Of a DNA stretch of 64,000 nt, positions 1 to 8,670 are shown piece after piece (position 1 is the stretch's first letter; every line of letters begins with the position of its first letter). Below the pieces are notes generated by a model. That model made no database searches, had not been told where the DNA came from, and worked only from the letters and a program-made list of their open reading frames with translations. The position numbers were made by a program, and so were the translations under genes. Where the stretch lies: the NCBI GenBank assembly GCA_036339585.1, contig JAYZAS010000002.1, positions 158,250 to 222,249 of the forward strand, given 5' to 3'. This DNA is from Pseudomonadota bacterium (GTDB taxonomy: Bacteria; Pseudomonadota; Alphaproteobacteria; UBA8366).

Positions 1-1
1 G

Positions 2-493
2 AACTATGCCAGCAACTTCGCCAACCACCCTCGCATATGGGTCACTGATCTGGAACGCAAGCTTGGTTGTCAATATTCAATTGACACCATCAGAAGGTTG
101 AAACGAAAATTCCCTAAACGCAGATTTGTGTGGCTTCTTGGAGCTGATAATCTAACACAAATGCCACTCTGGCAGAACTGGTCCAAAATTTTCGACTCAA
201 TCCCCATTGCGGTTTTCAATCGTCCATCATATTGTCATCAAGCATTGGCCGGGTTAGCAGCAGAGCGATTTCGGAGATCTCAGCTTAGGGAGAAATATGC
301 ACGGTGTTTGATAGATACGGCGCCACCTGCGTGGATGTTTATGCACACCCCAGCGGACCCAACCTCATCAACAGAGATCAGGAGCATTCAAAACCAAAAG
401 TCCAAATCCCATAAATTAAATAAACAGGATACTCTAGTTAGGCATCAATTCGACACAGACTTGACCAAACATAGCGACCCAAAAAGCGAATAG
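2..493 (+). CDS. nadD: Nicotinate-nucleotide adenylyltransferase, 3' part (5' end outside the window)
   Basis: NadD transfers AMP from ATP to nicotinate mononucleotide to make deamido-NAD in cytoplasmic NAD synthesis. The frame is open from base 2, so the gene enters from the left and its N-terminal nucleotide-binding motif is not visible. The nucleotidyltransferase core motif GADNL is followed by a Trp-rich stretch, and SSTEIR near the C-terminus matches the family (I)SSTxIR motif. A polar tail of about 35 residues follows that motif and is not needed for recognition. It heads the co-directional order nadD-rsfS-rlmH-gpmI, common in alphaproteobacteria. The internal ATG at 98 would cut into the fold and is not the true start. 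Confidence 0.9.
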   Translation, partial: NYASNFANHPRIWVTDLERKLGCQYSIDTIRRLKRKFPKRRFVWLLGADNLTQMPLWQNWSKIFDSIPIAVFNRPSYCHQALAGLAAERFRRSQLREKYARCLIDTAPPAWMFMHTPADPTSSTEIRSIQNQKSKSHKLNKQDTLVRHQFDTDLTKHSDPKSE

Positions 494-497
494 GAGG
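492..497 (+). promoter_or_regulatory. Perfect Shine-Dalgarno (AGGAGG) for rsfS
   Basis: AGGAGG overlaps the nadD stop codon (TAG at 491-493). Nine bases separate it from the in-frame ATA at 507-509. No ATG, GTG or TTG lies in the rsfS frame between the preceding in-frame stop (462-464) and the Met codon at 639, so this site marks where rsfS translation should begin and favours the ATA triplet. Confidence 0.7.
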
Positions 498-506
498 ATA
501 GATACC

Positions 507-917
507 ATAAACAAAGTAATTAAGCGACCTCGCGACTGTAACCACCTACTTGAAATCATTCATAGTTCTCTTGAAAATAACAAGGCAACCGATCTAGTTA
601 CGATTAATGTTGAGGGAAAAACAAGCCTAGCTGACTATATGATTATCGCGTCTGGTACCTCCAGCCGTCACGTTAACGCGCTGACTGAACATTTACGCGA
701 AGACCTTAGGGGCGCTGGCCTCAAACGAATACAGGTCGAGGGCGACCAGCACTGTGATTGGGTATTGGTGGATGCCGGGGACATTATAGTGCATCTTTTT
801 CGACCTGAGGTCAGAGACTTTTACAGGCTCGAACGTCTATGGGATCACACTTTTGATGATCAAAGCACGTCTAGCAAAAACGCTCCAAGCCCCAGCGATA
901 GCATCCTAACGCACTAA
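507..917 (+). CDS. rsfS: Ribosomal silencing factor RsfS, apparently starting at a non-canonical ATA codon
   Basis: RsfS binds ribosomal protein uL14 on the 50S subunit and blocks subunit joining when nutrients are short. The first ATG in frame (639) would remove 44 residues that clearly belong to the domain: the reading upstream of it gives ATDLVTINV and SLADY, the classic RsfS N-terminal helix and strand, running directly into MIIASGTSSRHV. With an ATA start at 507 the product is 136 residues, normal for the family. The strong Shine-Dalgarno at 492-497 supports that position; ATT at 519 is too far from it. ATA initiation, a recent ATG-to-ATA mutation and a base-call error are all possible. 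Family assignment is firm; the start is inference. Confidence 0.85.
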   Translation: MNKVIKRPRDCNHLLEIIHSSLENNKATDLVTINVEGKTSLADYMIIASGTSSRHVNALTEHLREDLRGAGLKRIQVEGDQHCDWVLVDAGDIIVHLFRPEVRDFYRLERLWDHTFDDQSTSSKNAPSPSDSILTH

Positions 918-924
918 GTCGACT

Positions 925-1386
925 ATGCGTATTCTAATAGCTGCAATAGGTCGCTTTCGAAATGGCCCTGAATATGATCTATACCAAAACTACGTAAAAC
1001 GCTTACGCTGGCCAATCGAACTTAGAGAATGTGAATCCAAACAAAGATTATCGATGCCGGCGCGTAAAAAAGTCGAGGAACGCCTTTTAGTAGGAATAAT
1101 TCCTAAAGCGGCTGTTGTGGTGGTGCTGGATGAGGGAGGCACAAATCTTTCAAGTGTTTCCTTAGCAAAAACAATGGGAGCATGGCAAACCGATGGCCGT
1201 TCCACTGTCGCTTTTTTAATCGGTGGGCCAGATGGGGTCACTGATGCACTCCGTCAACGAGCAGATCTTTTACTGTCTCTTGGCGCTGCTACTTGGCCTC
1301 ATCTTCTGGTACGCCCATTACTTGCTGAACAGTTGTATCGAGCGGAGACTATTCTTAAAGGACATCCATACCATAAAAGGGGATGA
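925..1386 (+). CDS. rlmH: 23S rRNA (pseudouridine-1915-N3)-methyltransferase
   Basis: RlmH is a SPOUT-fold enzyme that uses S-adenosylmethionine to methylate pseudouridine 1915 in helix 69 of 23S rRNA on assembled 70S ribosomes. The 153 residues match the usual length of about 155. The SAM-binding knot appears as FLIGGPDG near residue 98 and LSLGAATWPH near 120, and the C-terminal EQLYRA and HPYHK motifs are characteristic. It lies 7 bases after rsfS, so both probably share a transcript; the rsfS-rlmH pair is conserved across most bacteria. Confidence 0.96.
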   Translation: MRILIAAIGRFRNGPEYDLYQNYVKRLRWPIELRECESKQRLSMPARKKVEERLLVGIIPKAAVVVVLDEGGTNLSSVSLAKTMGAWQTDGRSTVAFLIGGPDGVTDALRQRADLLLSLGAATWPHLLVRPLLAEQLYRAETILKGHPYHKRG

Positions 1387-1464
1387 CTAAAATTCGTTGC
1401 TCGAAATTTGAAAGCAGGTAGTCTTAACCTAAATAATATCCATTACATTCAAGAGTAAAACAGC

Positions 1465-3021
1465 ATGAATAATAAATCTCAATCTAGACCGGTGGTGCTA
1501 TGCATTTTAGACGGATGGGGTGAGCGCAATGAGACTCAAAACAATGCGGTAGCATTAGCAAAAACACCGGTGTGGGATAGGCTCAACAAAACTGTGAAAG
1601 GTAGTCAGCTTCAAGCCTCAGAGCAATATGTCGGGTTACCTCCCGGTCAGATGGGAAACTCGGAAGTAGGGCACATGAATCTCGGGGCAGGCCGTGTGGT
1701 CACACAGGACCTGCCGCGGATTGATCAGGCGATAGATGATGGCTCTTTACATGATCATAAAATTTTATCTGATTTAGCTGAGAAAACAAAGATAGCGGGG
1801 GGGCGTATTCACCTAGCCGGCCTTTTGGGCCCCGGTGGAGTGCATTCACACCAAAAACATATAATAGCGTTGGCAAAAGTTCTCCTGTCAAAAGGTGCGC
1901 AAATCACGCTTCACCCTTTCCTTGACGGTAGAGATACTCCACCAAAAAGTGCAAAGGATTATCTCACAGATTTGCTTGAACAGTTGCCAGAGGTAACAAT
2001 TGGCACTTTATGTGGCCGTTACTTCGCGATGGATAGAGATAAACGCTGGGACCGCGTGAATAAGGCCTACACTCTGCTAGCAGATGGCGCTGGCGAACGT
2101 GCTGTCGACCCCTTAGCTGCAATTGAAAAATCCTACCTTAAAGGTATTACTGATGAGTTCTTGCAACCTGTTGCAATTGGCAATTATAACGGAATCAACG
2201 ATGGTGATAGTTTTTTGATGGCAAATTTTCGCGCAGACAGAGCGCGCGAGATTTTGTCGGCCCTGCTCGATGATAAATTCGATGGATTTAGAAGAAGCCG
2301 TATCGTCTCATTAACCCAAGCTGTCGGTATGGTTGACTACTCACAGACATTGCAAGCATATCAGAAAACACTTTTTCCTCCTCAGACCCTCAAGAAAGTA
2401 ATGGGAGAAATTGTGGCAACCGCAAAATTGAAGCAGCTTCGCATAGCGGAAACAGAAAAATATGCGCATGTTACATTTTTTTTTAATGGAGGTCAGGAAG
2501 CACCCTTCGACGGAGAGGATCGTATCCTTGTGCCCTCCCCAAAAGTAGCAACCTATGATTTAAAACCGGAAATGTCAGCAACTGAAGTCACTGATAAATT
2601 AGTAGCAGCAATACAGGATGGTAAATATGACTTCATACTAGTCAATTACGCCAATACTGATATGGTGGGACATACTGGTATTTTAAAGGCAGCAATAAGC
2701 GCAGTTGAAGCCGTAGATGTTTGTGTGGAAAGGGTGGAGGAGGCCGTTAAAAAAGCTGGTGGAGTATTGGTGGTTACCGCAGATCACGGTAACGTCGAAA
2801 CCATGCTAGACAGTGAAACTGGTGAACCACATACAGCGCATACGTGCAATCCCGTTCGCTGCCTACTTGTTGGAGATAATTTAAACGAAGTACGGCTCGA
2901 AAATGGGAAACTCGCCGACATAGCACCGACTATGTTGGAGTTAATGGGTCTTGAAATTCCCTCAGAAATGTCCGGAAAATCCCTTTTGCGATCGACTGGC
3001 GCCCATGAAACCTCAGGCTAA
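1465..3021 (+). CDS. gpmI: 2,3-bisphosphoglycerate-independent phosphoglycerate mutase
   Basis: GpmI interconverts 3- and 2-phosphoglycerate in glycolysis and gluconeogenesis using two Mn ions and a phosphoserine intermediate. The alkaline-phosphatase-type metal site starts at LDGWG, and the catalytic Ser sits in the GQMGNSEVGHMN stretch near residue 68. The substrate-cap loop HPFLDGRDTPPKSA and the C-terminal metal ligands in TADHGN and HTAHT are all present. The 518 residues match the family. Its 3' end overlaps the start chosen for the next gene by 17 bases, suggesting translational coupling. Confidence 0.97.
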   Translation: MNNKSQSRPVVLCILDGWGERNETQNNAVALAKTPVWDRLNKTVKGSQLQASEQYVGLPPGQMGNSEVGHMNLGAGRVVTQDLPRIDQAIDDGSLHDHKILSDLAEKTKIAGGRIHLAGLLGPGGVHSHQKHIIALAKVLLSKGAQITLHPFLDGRDTPPKSAKDYLTDLLEQLPEVTIGTLCGRYFAMDRDKRWDRVNKAYTLLADGAGERAVDPLAAIEKSYLKGITDEFLQPVAIGNYNGINDGDSFLMANFRADRAREILSALLDDKFDGFRRSRIVSLTQAVGMVDYSQTLQAYQKTLFPPQTLKKVMGEIVATAKLKQLRIAETEKYAHVTFFFNGGQEAPFDGEDRILVPSPKVATYDLKPEMSATEVTDKLVAAIQDGKYDFILVNYANTDMVGHTGILKAAISAVEAVDVCVERVEEAVKKAGGVLVVTADHGNVETMLDSETGEPHTAHTCNPVRCLLVGDNLNEVRLENGKLADIAPTMLELMGLEIPSEMSGKSLLRSTGAHETSG

Positions 3022-4210
3022 AAGCCAAATTACTCTGCTAGTGATAGCTGCTATAGTTTGTTTTGCAGCAACTATGGAGGCTTCATGCGCATGGGCCCAA
3101 GAATCGCGTGTCCTGAAAGAAATCGAAGGAGAGATCGCATCCGACCAAGTTCGTCAACGCAAACTTGAACAGCGGTCCAAGATAATCGATGCTGAAATGG
3201 CAAGCCTCAGGAATCAAATGATTTCTACTGCCGATGCTGTTCAAGCCCAAGAAGCACATATGACACGCATCGAAGAAAAATTACAGTTTTTGCAAAAAGA
3301 TGTAACCGCAAGGCGTGAAAAACTCAAACTCAGCCACAAACAAATGCAAGGCACGCTCGCTGCGATTGAACGACTTTCTCGTAATCCACCCGAAGCATTA
3401 TTTCTTGCTCCGGGGAAACCGATCAACGTTGTGCGCAGCGCTACACTTTTGCGCGCTGCTGTGCCTCGGATACATTCGCGAGCACGAAATCTGCAGAAAG
3501 AGGTAAAGGAATTAGATACGTTACAAACCGCGATGTTAGCACAGTTTGAAAAGATGGCCACAGCAACACAAGCACTAGAAAATGAGCGCCAAAAGATGCG
3601 TATTTTAGTTTCCCGCAAAGCCTCCCTTCGCCGCCTTACCGATGTGGAGAAGGCACGGATCGCGCGACGCGTTGCACAACTAACAGCGCAGGCGCAGTCT
3701 CTGCGGGACCTCTTTAACACTTTGCAAAAAAACGGGGCGACGGATAGAAGACTCCCTCCAAAGCCAAAAGCTCGCAAAAATAAATACCCCAATGCCATTC
3801 GTATTTTCCCGGCAAGTGGTGGCGTTCGATTGCCTGCGCGCGGTGTTATCGTAAAATCTTATGGGCAGCCCTCAGGGCGCGGGAACACCGCAAAAGGACT
3901 CACGATAGCTGCTCGCGCTGGAGCACAGGTCATAGCTCCTTTTGACGGCAGAGTCGCATTTTCTGGACCATTTCGTGGTTATGGAAAAATAATAATAATA
4001 GAACATCGGGGTGGCTATCACACTCTTTTGGCTGGTCTTGGAAGGCTCGATAGCTCGCTAGGACAGTGGTTATTGGCTGGAGAGCCAATCGGCGCAATGG
4101 CTGGCACATCAGGGAAGAAAGCAATGCTGTACCTCGAACTGCGGCGACGTGGGAGACCAGTAAACCCGTTACCTTGGGTAACATATAAAACCGTTCGCCG
4201 CCGCGGCTAA
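3005..4210 (+). CDS. EnvC-like murein hydrolase activator with degenerate LytM/M23 domain
   Basis: This secreted coiled-coil/LytM protein probably activates periplasmic amidases at the division site, as EnvC does. From the chosen ATG (401 residues) it has an N-terminal signal peptide ending near ASCAWA, about 200 residues of Lys/Arg/Glu/Gln-rich coiled coil, a basic linker, and a C-terminal LytM domain. The fold is recognisable from VIAPFDGRVAF and EHRGGYHTLLAG. The usual first His/Asp metal ligands and the terminal HxH are not seen: the last motif reads LYLELR. It should therefore lack hydrolase activity, like other EnvC proteins. An upstream start at 2951 would precede the signal peptide and looks wrong. 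It sits between gpmI and the S41 protease. Confidence 0.88.
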   Translation: MKPQAKSQITLLVIAAIVCFAATMEASCAWAQESRVLKEIEGEIASDQVRQRKLEQRSKIIDAEMASLRNQMISTADAVQAQEAHMTRIEEKLQFLQKDVTARREKLKLSHKQMQGTLAAIERLSRNPPEALFLAPGKPINVVRSATLLRAAVPRIHSRARNLQKEVKELDTLQTAMLAQFEKMATATQALENERQKMRILVSRKASLRRLTDVEKARIARRVAQLTAQAQSLRDLFNTLQKNGATDRRLPPKPKARKNKYPNAIRIFPASGGVRLPARGVIVKSYGQPSGRGNTAKGLTIAARAGAQVIAPFDGRVAFSGPFRGYGKIIIIEHRGGYHTLLAGLGRLDSSLGQWLLAGEPIGAMAGTSGKKAMLYLELRRRGRPVNPLPWVTYKTVRRRG

Positions 4211-4286
4211 GGCTAGGCTATTATGTATGAAAGAAAATAGCTTCAGCTTGACTTACATTTATGTTCTCTCCGACTGCTTGAAAGGA

Positions 4287-5714
4287 ATGACAGTGATAAA
4301 GGAAATAAAAACAAAGGTTGCAAAGGGATGCCTCACTTTCGGACGGTTTTTTATAATTTTCAGCGCCTTAATGTCCTTTTCTACACCTGCATTGACCACA
4401 AGCTTAAAGAACAAAACTGACACATACCAATTGTTAGAGTTATTTGGGAACGTTTTTGAACGAGTACGTAATGACTACGTTGAAGAAATATCTGACGAAG
4501 ATCTAATTGAGGCTGCAATTGAGGGAATGCTTGGGCACTTGGACCCACACTCTAATTTTCTTAATAGAAAAAAATTTAAAGAAATGAAGGTTCAGACACG
4601 TGGTGAATTTGGCGGACTAGGAATCGAAGTGACCTTAGACCAAGATACGGATATGATAAAAATTGTCTCGCCAATCGACGATACACCAGCATTTAGGGCC
4701 GGCCTCAAAGCCGGCGACCTCATTTCACATATCGACGGCACGCCTGTCCGCGGCCTTTCTTTGTCGCAAGCAGTCGAGAAAATGCGCGGCCGCGTCAACA
4801 CCGACATCAAAATAACAATAAGACGCAACACAAAGAAACCTTTTGATGTGAAAATTACTCGTGCTCGCATTCGAATCCAATCAGTTCGGTCCCGCGCAGA
4901 AGGTAAGGTAGGGTATATACGTGTTACTAATTTCACCGAACAAACTACACGCGGAATAAAGAACGCCGTAAAGAAGCTTAAAAGCACTATTGGTGCAAAC
5001 ATTAAAGGGTATGTTCTAGACCTGCGTAATAATCCGGGGGGGCTTTTGGAGCAAGCTGTAAGTGTCAGTGACGTTTTTCTGAATCAAGGTGAAATCGTAT
5101 CGACGCGCGGTCGTGATATAAAGTCAGCTCAACGTTTCCAAGCTAAGGATGGAGACGATACCGGAGGCTCGCCGCTGGTAGTACTCATAAACGGCGGATC
5201 CGCGTCAGCATCTGAAATTGTGGCAGGCGCCTTACAAGATCATCGGCGAGCAATTATTCTAGGGACTAAGTCCTTCGGAAAGGGTTCTGTTCAGACCATT
5301 ATCCCATTAGGCCAGAATGGAGCAATCAAAATGACCACCCAACGCTACTACACTCCTAGCGGCCAATCAATTCAAGCCAAGGGAATAAGTCCAGACATTA
5401 TCGTTCAACAGGCAAAACCTGCGATTATCAAACGTCCGAATATTCGGAGTGAAGCATCTCTTCGAAACTCTCTTAGAAATGAATCCGAAGGCGAGAAGAA
5501 AAACAAGAGTGAGAAAGACAGACAGAAATCAAAAGATAAAAAATCGCTTGAAGGATCAGGAAATAAGCAGATAGAGGGACCGGGTGCTTCAGGGGAAAAA
5601 CACACCCCAACAAGAGGTACGCCAAAAATTCAGGATTATCAGCTGTCACGTGCTCTAGATCTTTTGCGCAGTTTATCATTATTGAAGCAAACCCGAGTGG
5701 GGATAAATAATTGA
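4287..5714 (+). CDS. ctpA: S41-family C-terminal processing peptidase (CtpA type)
   Basis: CtpA trims the C-termini of envelope proteins using a Ser/Lys dyad. After a signal peptide (hydrophobic segment FFIIFSALMSF) come a helical region, a PDZ domain (GGLGIEVT through AGDLISHIDG) and the S41 catalytic domain, with the nucleophile in GGSASASEI and the base Lys in GTKSFGKGSVQT. The C-terminal 90 residues are a highly charged Lys/Glu/Ser linker of low complexity. The start is uncertain: ATG 4287 directly abuts AAAGGA, while GTG 4293 has it at a normal 6-base spacing. ATG 4227 lacks a ribosome-binding site. The stop overlaps the next gene by four bases (TTGA). Confidence 0.94.
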   Translation: MTVIKEIKTKVAKGCLTFGRFFIIFSALMSFSTPALTTSLKNKTDTYQLLELFGNVFERVRNDYVEEISDEDLIEAAIEGMLGHLDPHSNFLNRKKFKEMKVQTRGEFGGLGIEVTLDQDTDMIKIVSPIDDTPAFRAGLKAGDLISHIDGTPVRGLSLSQAVEKMRGRVNTDIKITIRRNTKKPFDVKITRARIRIQSVRSRAEGKVGYIRVTNFTEQTTRGIKNAVKKLKSTIGANIKGYVLDLRNNPGGLLEQAVSVSDVFLNQGEIVSTRGRDIKSAQRFQAKDGDDTGGSPLVVLINGGSASASEIVAGALQDHRRAIILGTKSFGKGSVQTIIPLGQNGAIKMTTQRYYTPSGQSIQAKGISPDIIVQQAKPAIIKRPNIRSEASLRNSLRNESEGEKKNKSEKDRQKSKDKKSLEGSGNKQIEGPGASGEKHTPTRGTPKIQDYQLSRALDLLRSLSLLKQTRVGINN

Positions 5715-7033
5715 GTTTGATTAATACACTTAAAACTCTGCCGCTGCGTCTCAACCTATTTAAACGTAAATCTGAAGTTGAAAACGGTCCAGACGAAGGA
5801 GGGTCTGCCGATAGGAAGAGATTTCGTATACCCAAGCTTGAACTCGGCATATTTAAATTCAGATCAAGTCAAGATGCCGAACAAGAAATGGCAGAAATAT
5901 TTGGCCTGCCACAGCCTAAAAAACCACTTTACAGGTCCCCCCTATTTTTGCTTATCAGCGGCGTAGCCGTTGTAATTAGTTCTGTTCACATATGGTTTTT
6001 CTCAGAAAACGAAAACCTAGGGAAAGAGGTACATATAAAACAGCCCCGTGCCGTGATAAAACTCTCGAATAGGTCAGACGTATCTGACCAACCCATTCCC
6101 GTGAATGGTAAAAATGAGTCGGAGACTCCTAAACTCAAGCTCCAGAGTCCTAGCATTAAATTGAATGACCCGCCAAAGCTGGCGCAAACACTTGAGCCAA
6201 TCGCCCGCATTCCCGCCAAAAAGCCAGCACTAGAACTTCGATCCCACCCCGACCCAGGTCTAATTGAGAGTAATGCCCTTGGGCCACTGCCCATTATTGG
6301 CGAAGGTGGTAGAAAGCCGTGGCAGGTTTACAGCCGTCCATTTGACCAAACCGATACGCGACCTCGCGTTGCAATTGTGTTCGTAGGATTGGGAGTTTCA
6401 GCAATAGCTACCAAAACAGTGCTAAAAGAAATACCTAGGCCCATTTCACTTACCTTTGCACCCTACTCAAGAGGTCTCAAGGATTGGATAAGCGCCAGCA
6501 GAGCAGCTGGTCACGAAGTTTTAGTGGATTTGCCATTGGAACCATTCGAATACCCCAAGAATGACCCCGGTCCTTATACACTTTTAACAACTCTCCCAGA
6601 GGATCAAAACAACTACCGTTTACGTTGGGTTTTGAGCCGTCTTACCGGCTATGTGGGCGTTAGTACTTTCATGGGCAGCAAATTCACGACTAAACCAGCC
6701 AAGTTACGGCCTGTCATTAAAGAGCTAAAGACGCGCGGATTAATGCTACTAGACGTTCGCGAAAATCCTCTAAGTTCAGCAGCTAGTATCGCGGAGAGAC
6801 TGGAGACGCCATCCGTTGCCCGGGATTATGTTATTGATGACACTCTTACCCAACAAGGTATACGAGCTCGTTTAATGCAGACAGAACAATTGGCAACTAG
6901 TCGAGGCTATGCAGTTGCTATCGCCCGACCATACCCCTTGAGCATAATTGAGATAAAGCGATGGACTGACCAAGTCGAGGATCGTGGTTTAGCATTAGCG
7001 CCTATAACAGCCATCCTTCGAATGCAAAAATGA
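5711..7033 (+). CDS. Divergent polysaccharide deacetylase family protein (DUF610/YibQ)
   Basis: This is a membrane-anchored periplasmic protein of the divergent polysaccharide deacetylase family, usually found with envC and ctpA; its substrate is not established. A basic cytoplasmic N-terminus precedes one transmembrane segment (LFLLISGVAVVIS, residues about 79-99) and a Pro/Lys-rich linker to about residue 195. The conserved domain then begins with RVAIVFVGLGVS and contains HEVLVDLPLEP and GFVGVSTFMGS-like motifs (here GYVGVSTFMGS). Translation starts at a TTG whose last bases overlap the ctpA stop, and the gene ends in an ATGA overlap with rppH, so all three are probably coupled. Confidence 0.9.
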   Translation: MSLINTLKTLPLRLNLFKRKSEVENGPDEGGSADRKRFRIPKLELGIFKFRSSQDAEQEMAEIFGLPQPKKPLYRSPLFLLISGVAVVISSVHIWFFSENENLGKEVHIKQPRAVIKLSNRSDVSDQPIPVNGKNESETPKLKLQSPSIKLNDPPKLAQTLEPIARIPAKKPALELRSHPDPGLIESNALGPLPIIGEGGRKPWQVYSRPFDQTDTRPRVAIVFVGLGVSAIATKTVLKEIPRPISLTFAPYSRGLKDWISASRAAGHEVLVDLPLEPFEYPKNDPGPYTLLTTLPEDQNNYRLRWVLSRLTGYVGVSTFMGSKFTTKPAKLRPVIKELKTRGLMLLDVRENPLSSAASIAERLETPSVARDYVIDDTLTQQGIRARLMQTEQLATSRGYAVAIARPYPLSIIEIKRWTDQVEDRGLALAPITAILRMQK

Positions 7034-7515
7034 TGAAAAATAAAAGAAATGACCCTCGTCCATACCGACCTTGCGTTGGTATGGTGTTGATTAACAGTCA
7101 CAAACGTGTTTTCGTTGCCAAACGAATTGATACACAGAGCTCTCATTGGCAGATGCCCCAAGGTGGCATCGAAGATGGGGAGACACCAGTTGAGGCAGCT
7201 TTTCGGGAACTAAATGAAGAAATTGGCACCAATAGTCTTGAATTAATAGCAGAATGTCCTGATTGGTTTTCGTACGATCTACCACACAATATTTCAAAAA
7301 CAGTGTGGCAGGGCCGTTATCGTGGGCAAAAGCAGAAATGGTGCGCCTTTCGTTTTCTGGGCATTGACAGCGATATAAATATTCAAACGAGAAGTCCTGA
7401 ATTCTCGGATTGGCGCTGGGCTGAGGCTCAGCAGCTGCCAAAACTCGTTATCCCTTTTAAAAAAGACGTTTATGAGCGTGTGATAAGCATATTCCAGCCT
7501 CTATTGGTTGACTGA
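7030..7515 (+). CDS. rppH: RNA pyrophosphohydrolase (NUDIX)
   Basis: RppH removes pyrophosphate from 5'-triphosphorylated mRNA (or hydrolyses diadenosine polyphosphates), priming RNase E decay. At 161 residues it is typical. The N-terminal PYRPCVGMVL and WQMPQGGI motifs are diagnostic of the RppH/IalA group. The NUDIX box starts at GGIEDGE and ends in RELNEEIG with all catalytic Glu residues. It starts in an ATGA overlap with the deacetylase-like gene; a second ATG directly follows (7033). It is the last gene of the nadD-to-rppH series. Confidence 0.96.
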   Translation: MMKNKRNDPRPYRPCVGMVLINSHKRVFVAKRIDTQSSHWQMPQGGIEDGETPVEAAFRELNEEIGTNSLELIAECPDWFSYDLPHNISKTVWQGRYRGQKQKWCAFRFLGIDSDINIQTRSPEFSDWRWAEAQQLPKLVIPFKKDVYERVISIFQPLLVD

Positions 7516-7639
7516 AAATTATACCTTACACCTAGACAAATTTCTAATATTTATATTAAATAGTATTTCACGATAGATGTAGTTTGGTTTTTGTTGTGAT
7601 AAACGGATTTTATGTATAACTACGGTTGTAGGTATTTCA

Positions 7640-7655
7640 CATGGTTCTGACCATG
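7640..7655. repeat. Short perfect inverted repeat in the rppH-metalloprotease gap
   Basis: CATGGT and ACCATG flank a 4-base spacer in the 211-base A+T-rich gap after rppH. No T-run follows, so a terminator is unlikely; it could be an operator or chance. Nothing else was recognised in this gap. Confidence 0.3.
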
Positions 7656-7726
7656 CTAATTTCTGAAGGCGTTTGATAACCGACGAAGCTATTTTCCAAG
7701 CTAAGAAATAAGGGGTTTCGATAGCG

Positions 7727-8605
7727 ATGGTTCCGCAAGTAGAAACAGCGCGGCCTACAACGGCCCAAGCGGTAGGGCTTAATAAGGCACCGCTTGCTAG
7801 AATCAGAGATGGTAGTGAGATACGAGTCCAAAAACCTTTATTAGGGGCGGAGCTATCAATTAATACTCGGAATGGCTTGGGTTCTACACTCTCTGGGGGT
7901 TCATTTTCAAAACTTGACAAAGACAGTTTAGCGGTTGCGCAGGAAGCTCAAGATCCAGACGGAGAACAAATAGGAGAATATGCTACCGCCCTAAAAAATA
8001 AAGTGGATTTTAATGCGGAAGGCAAGGACGGCCTTACAGATGCCGAACGCCGGAAGGTAGAAGCATTGAAAGCACGCGACAGACAAGTACGTGAACATGA
8101 GCGTGCTCATCAGATTGCGGGAGGACACTACGCAAGTTCACCAACTTATCGCACCGTTCGTGGGCCAGATGGAAAATCGTACGCAGTCGGCGGGGAAGTC
8201 AGGATAGATACGTCTGTTGTTCCCAATAATCCAGAAGCAACAATACGCAAAATGCAGACAGTAAAACGAGCCGCGTTAGCTCCTCAAGAGCCATCAAGCG
8301 CTGACCGGGCAGTAGCAGCAGAAGCCGACGCCAAGATTGTTCGTGCTCGTCAAGAGATACAAGAGCGTAAAATTGAAGAAGCAAAGGAACGAAAAGATGA
8401 AGGCAATAATTTTGTAGACAAGGATCGAAATATTAGTGATGCACAAAAAGTTAATGGTGATCTTATTTTTAACCCCGAGGGCCGCTTCAAGGGTGATCCT
8501 ATCGGCGTGGGAGTTGTAGATCACGCTGCACTCATAGGATTGTCAAGATTACCCAAGGGACATGGAGTTCTTGATCCTGGGCAACTATTCAGCCTTATCG
8601 CTTAA
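7727..8605 (+). CDS. Putative SprA-related/CJM1_0395-type metalloprotease
   Basis: A 292-residue protein of the SprA-related family (putative metalloproteases of unknown substrate). The visible zinc motif is HERAH at residues 124-128 (HExxH), preceded by a charged helix KARDRQVRE and followed by HYASSPTYRTVRGPDGKSYAVGGEV, characteristic of this family. Next comes PNNPEATIRKMQTVKRAALAPQEPS, then a coiled, Lys/Glu-rich helix and an unassigned C-terminus. No signal peptide is evident. It stands alone between the rppH series and the convergent ATP synthase operon; the possible ribosome-binding site AGGGG is 12 bases from the ATG. Protease activity is inferred from the motif only. Confidence 0.8.
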   Translation: MVPQVETARPTTAQAVGLNKAPLARIRDGSEIRVQKPLLGAELSINTRNGLGSTLSGGSFSKLDKDSLAVAQEAQDPDGEQIGEYATALKNKVDFNAEGKDGLTDAERRKVEALKARDRQVREHERAHQIAGGHYASSPTYRTVRGPDGKSYAVGGEVRIDTSVVPNNPEATIRKMQTVKRAALAPQEPSSADRAVAAEADAKIVRARQEIQERKIEEAKERKDEGNNFVDKDRNISDAQKVNGDLIFNPEGRFKGDPIGVGVVDHAALIGLSRLPKGHGVLDPGQLFSLIA

Positions 8606-8670
8606 TTATAATTAAAAAAATCTATGCCTGTGGGACAGATCCTTTACCCCACAACTCAGTAAGAAAATAG

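Noticed and set aside
3241..3798. 185-residue frame on the - strand
   Set aside because: Antisense to the EnvC-like coding region, which has clear domain structure; the frame is Arg/Ser-rich with no motif.
7519..7920. 133-residue - strand frame
   Set aside because: Overlaps the metalloprotease start antisense; no motif and poor codon use.
8606..8670. Possible bidirectional terminator between the metalloprotease and atpC
   Set aside because: TGTGGG/CCCACA could pair across a 13-base loop, but no T-run adjoins the stem on either strand.
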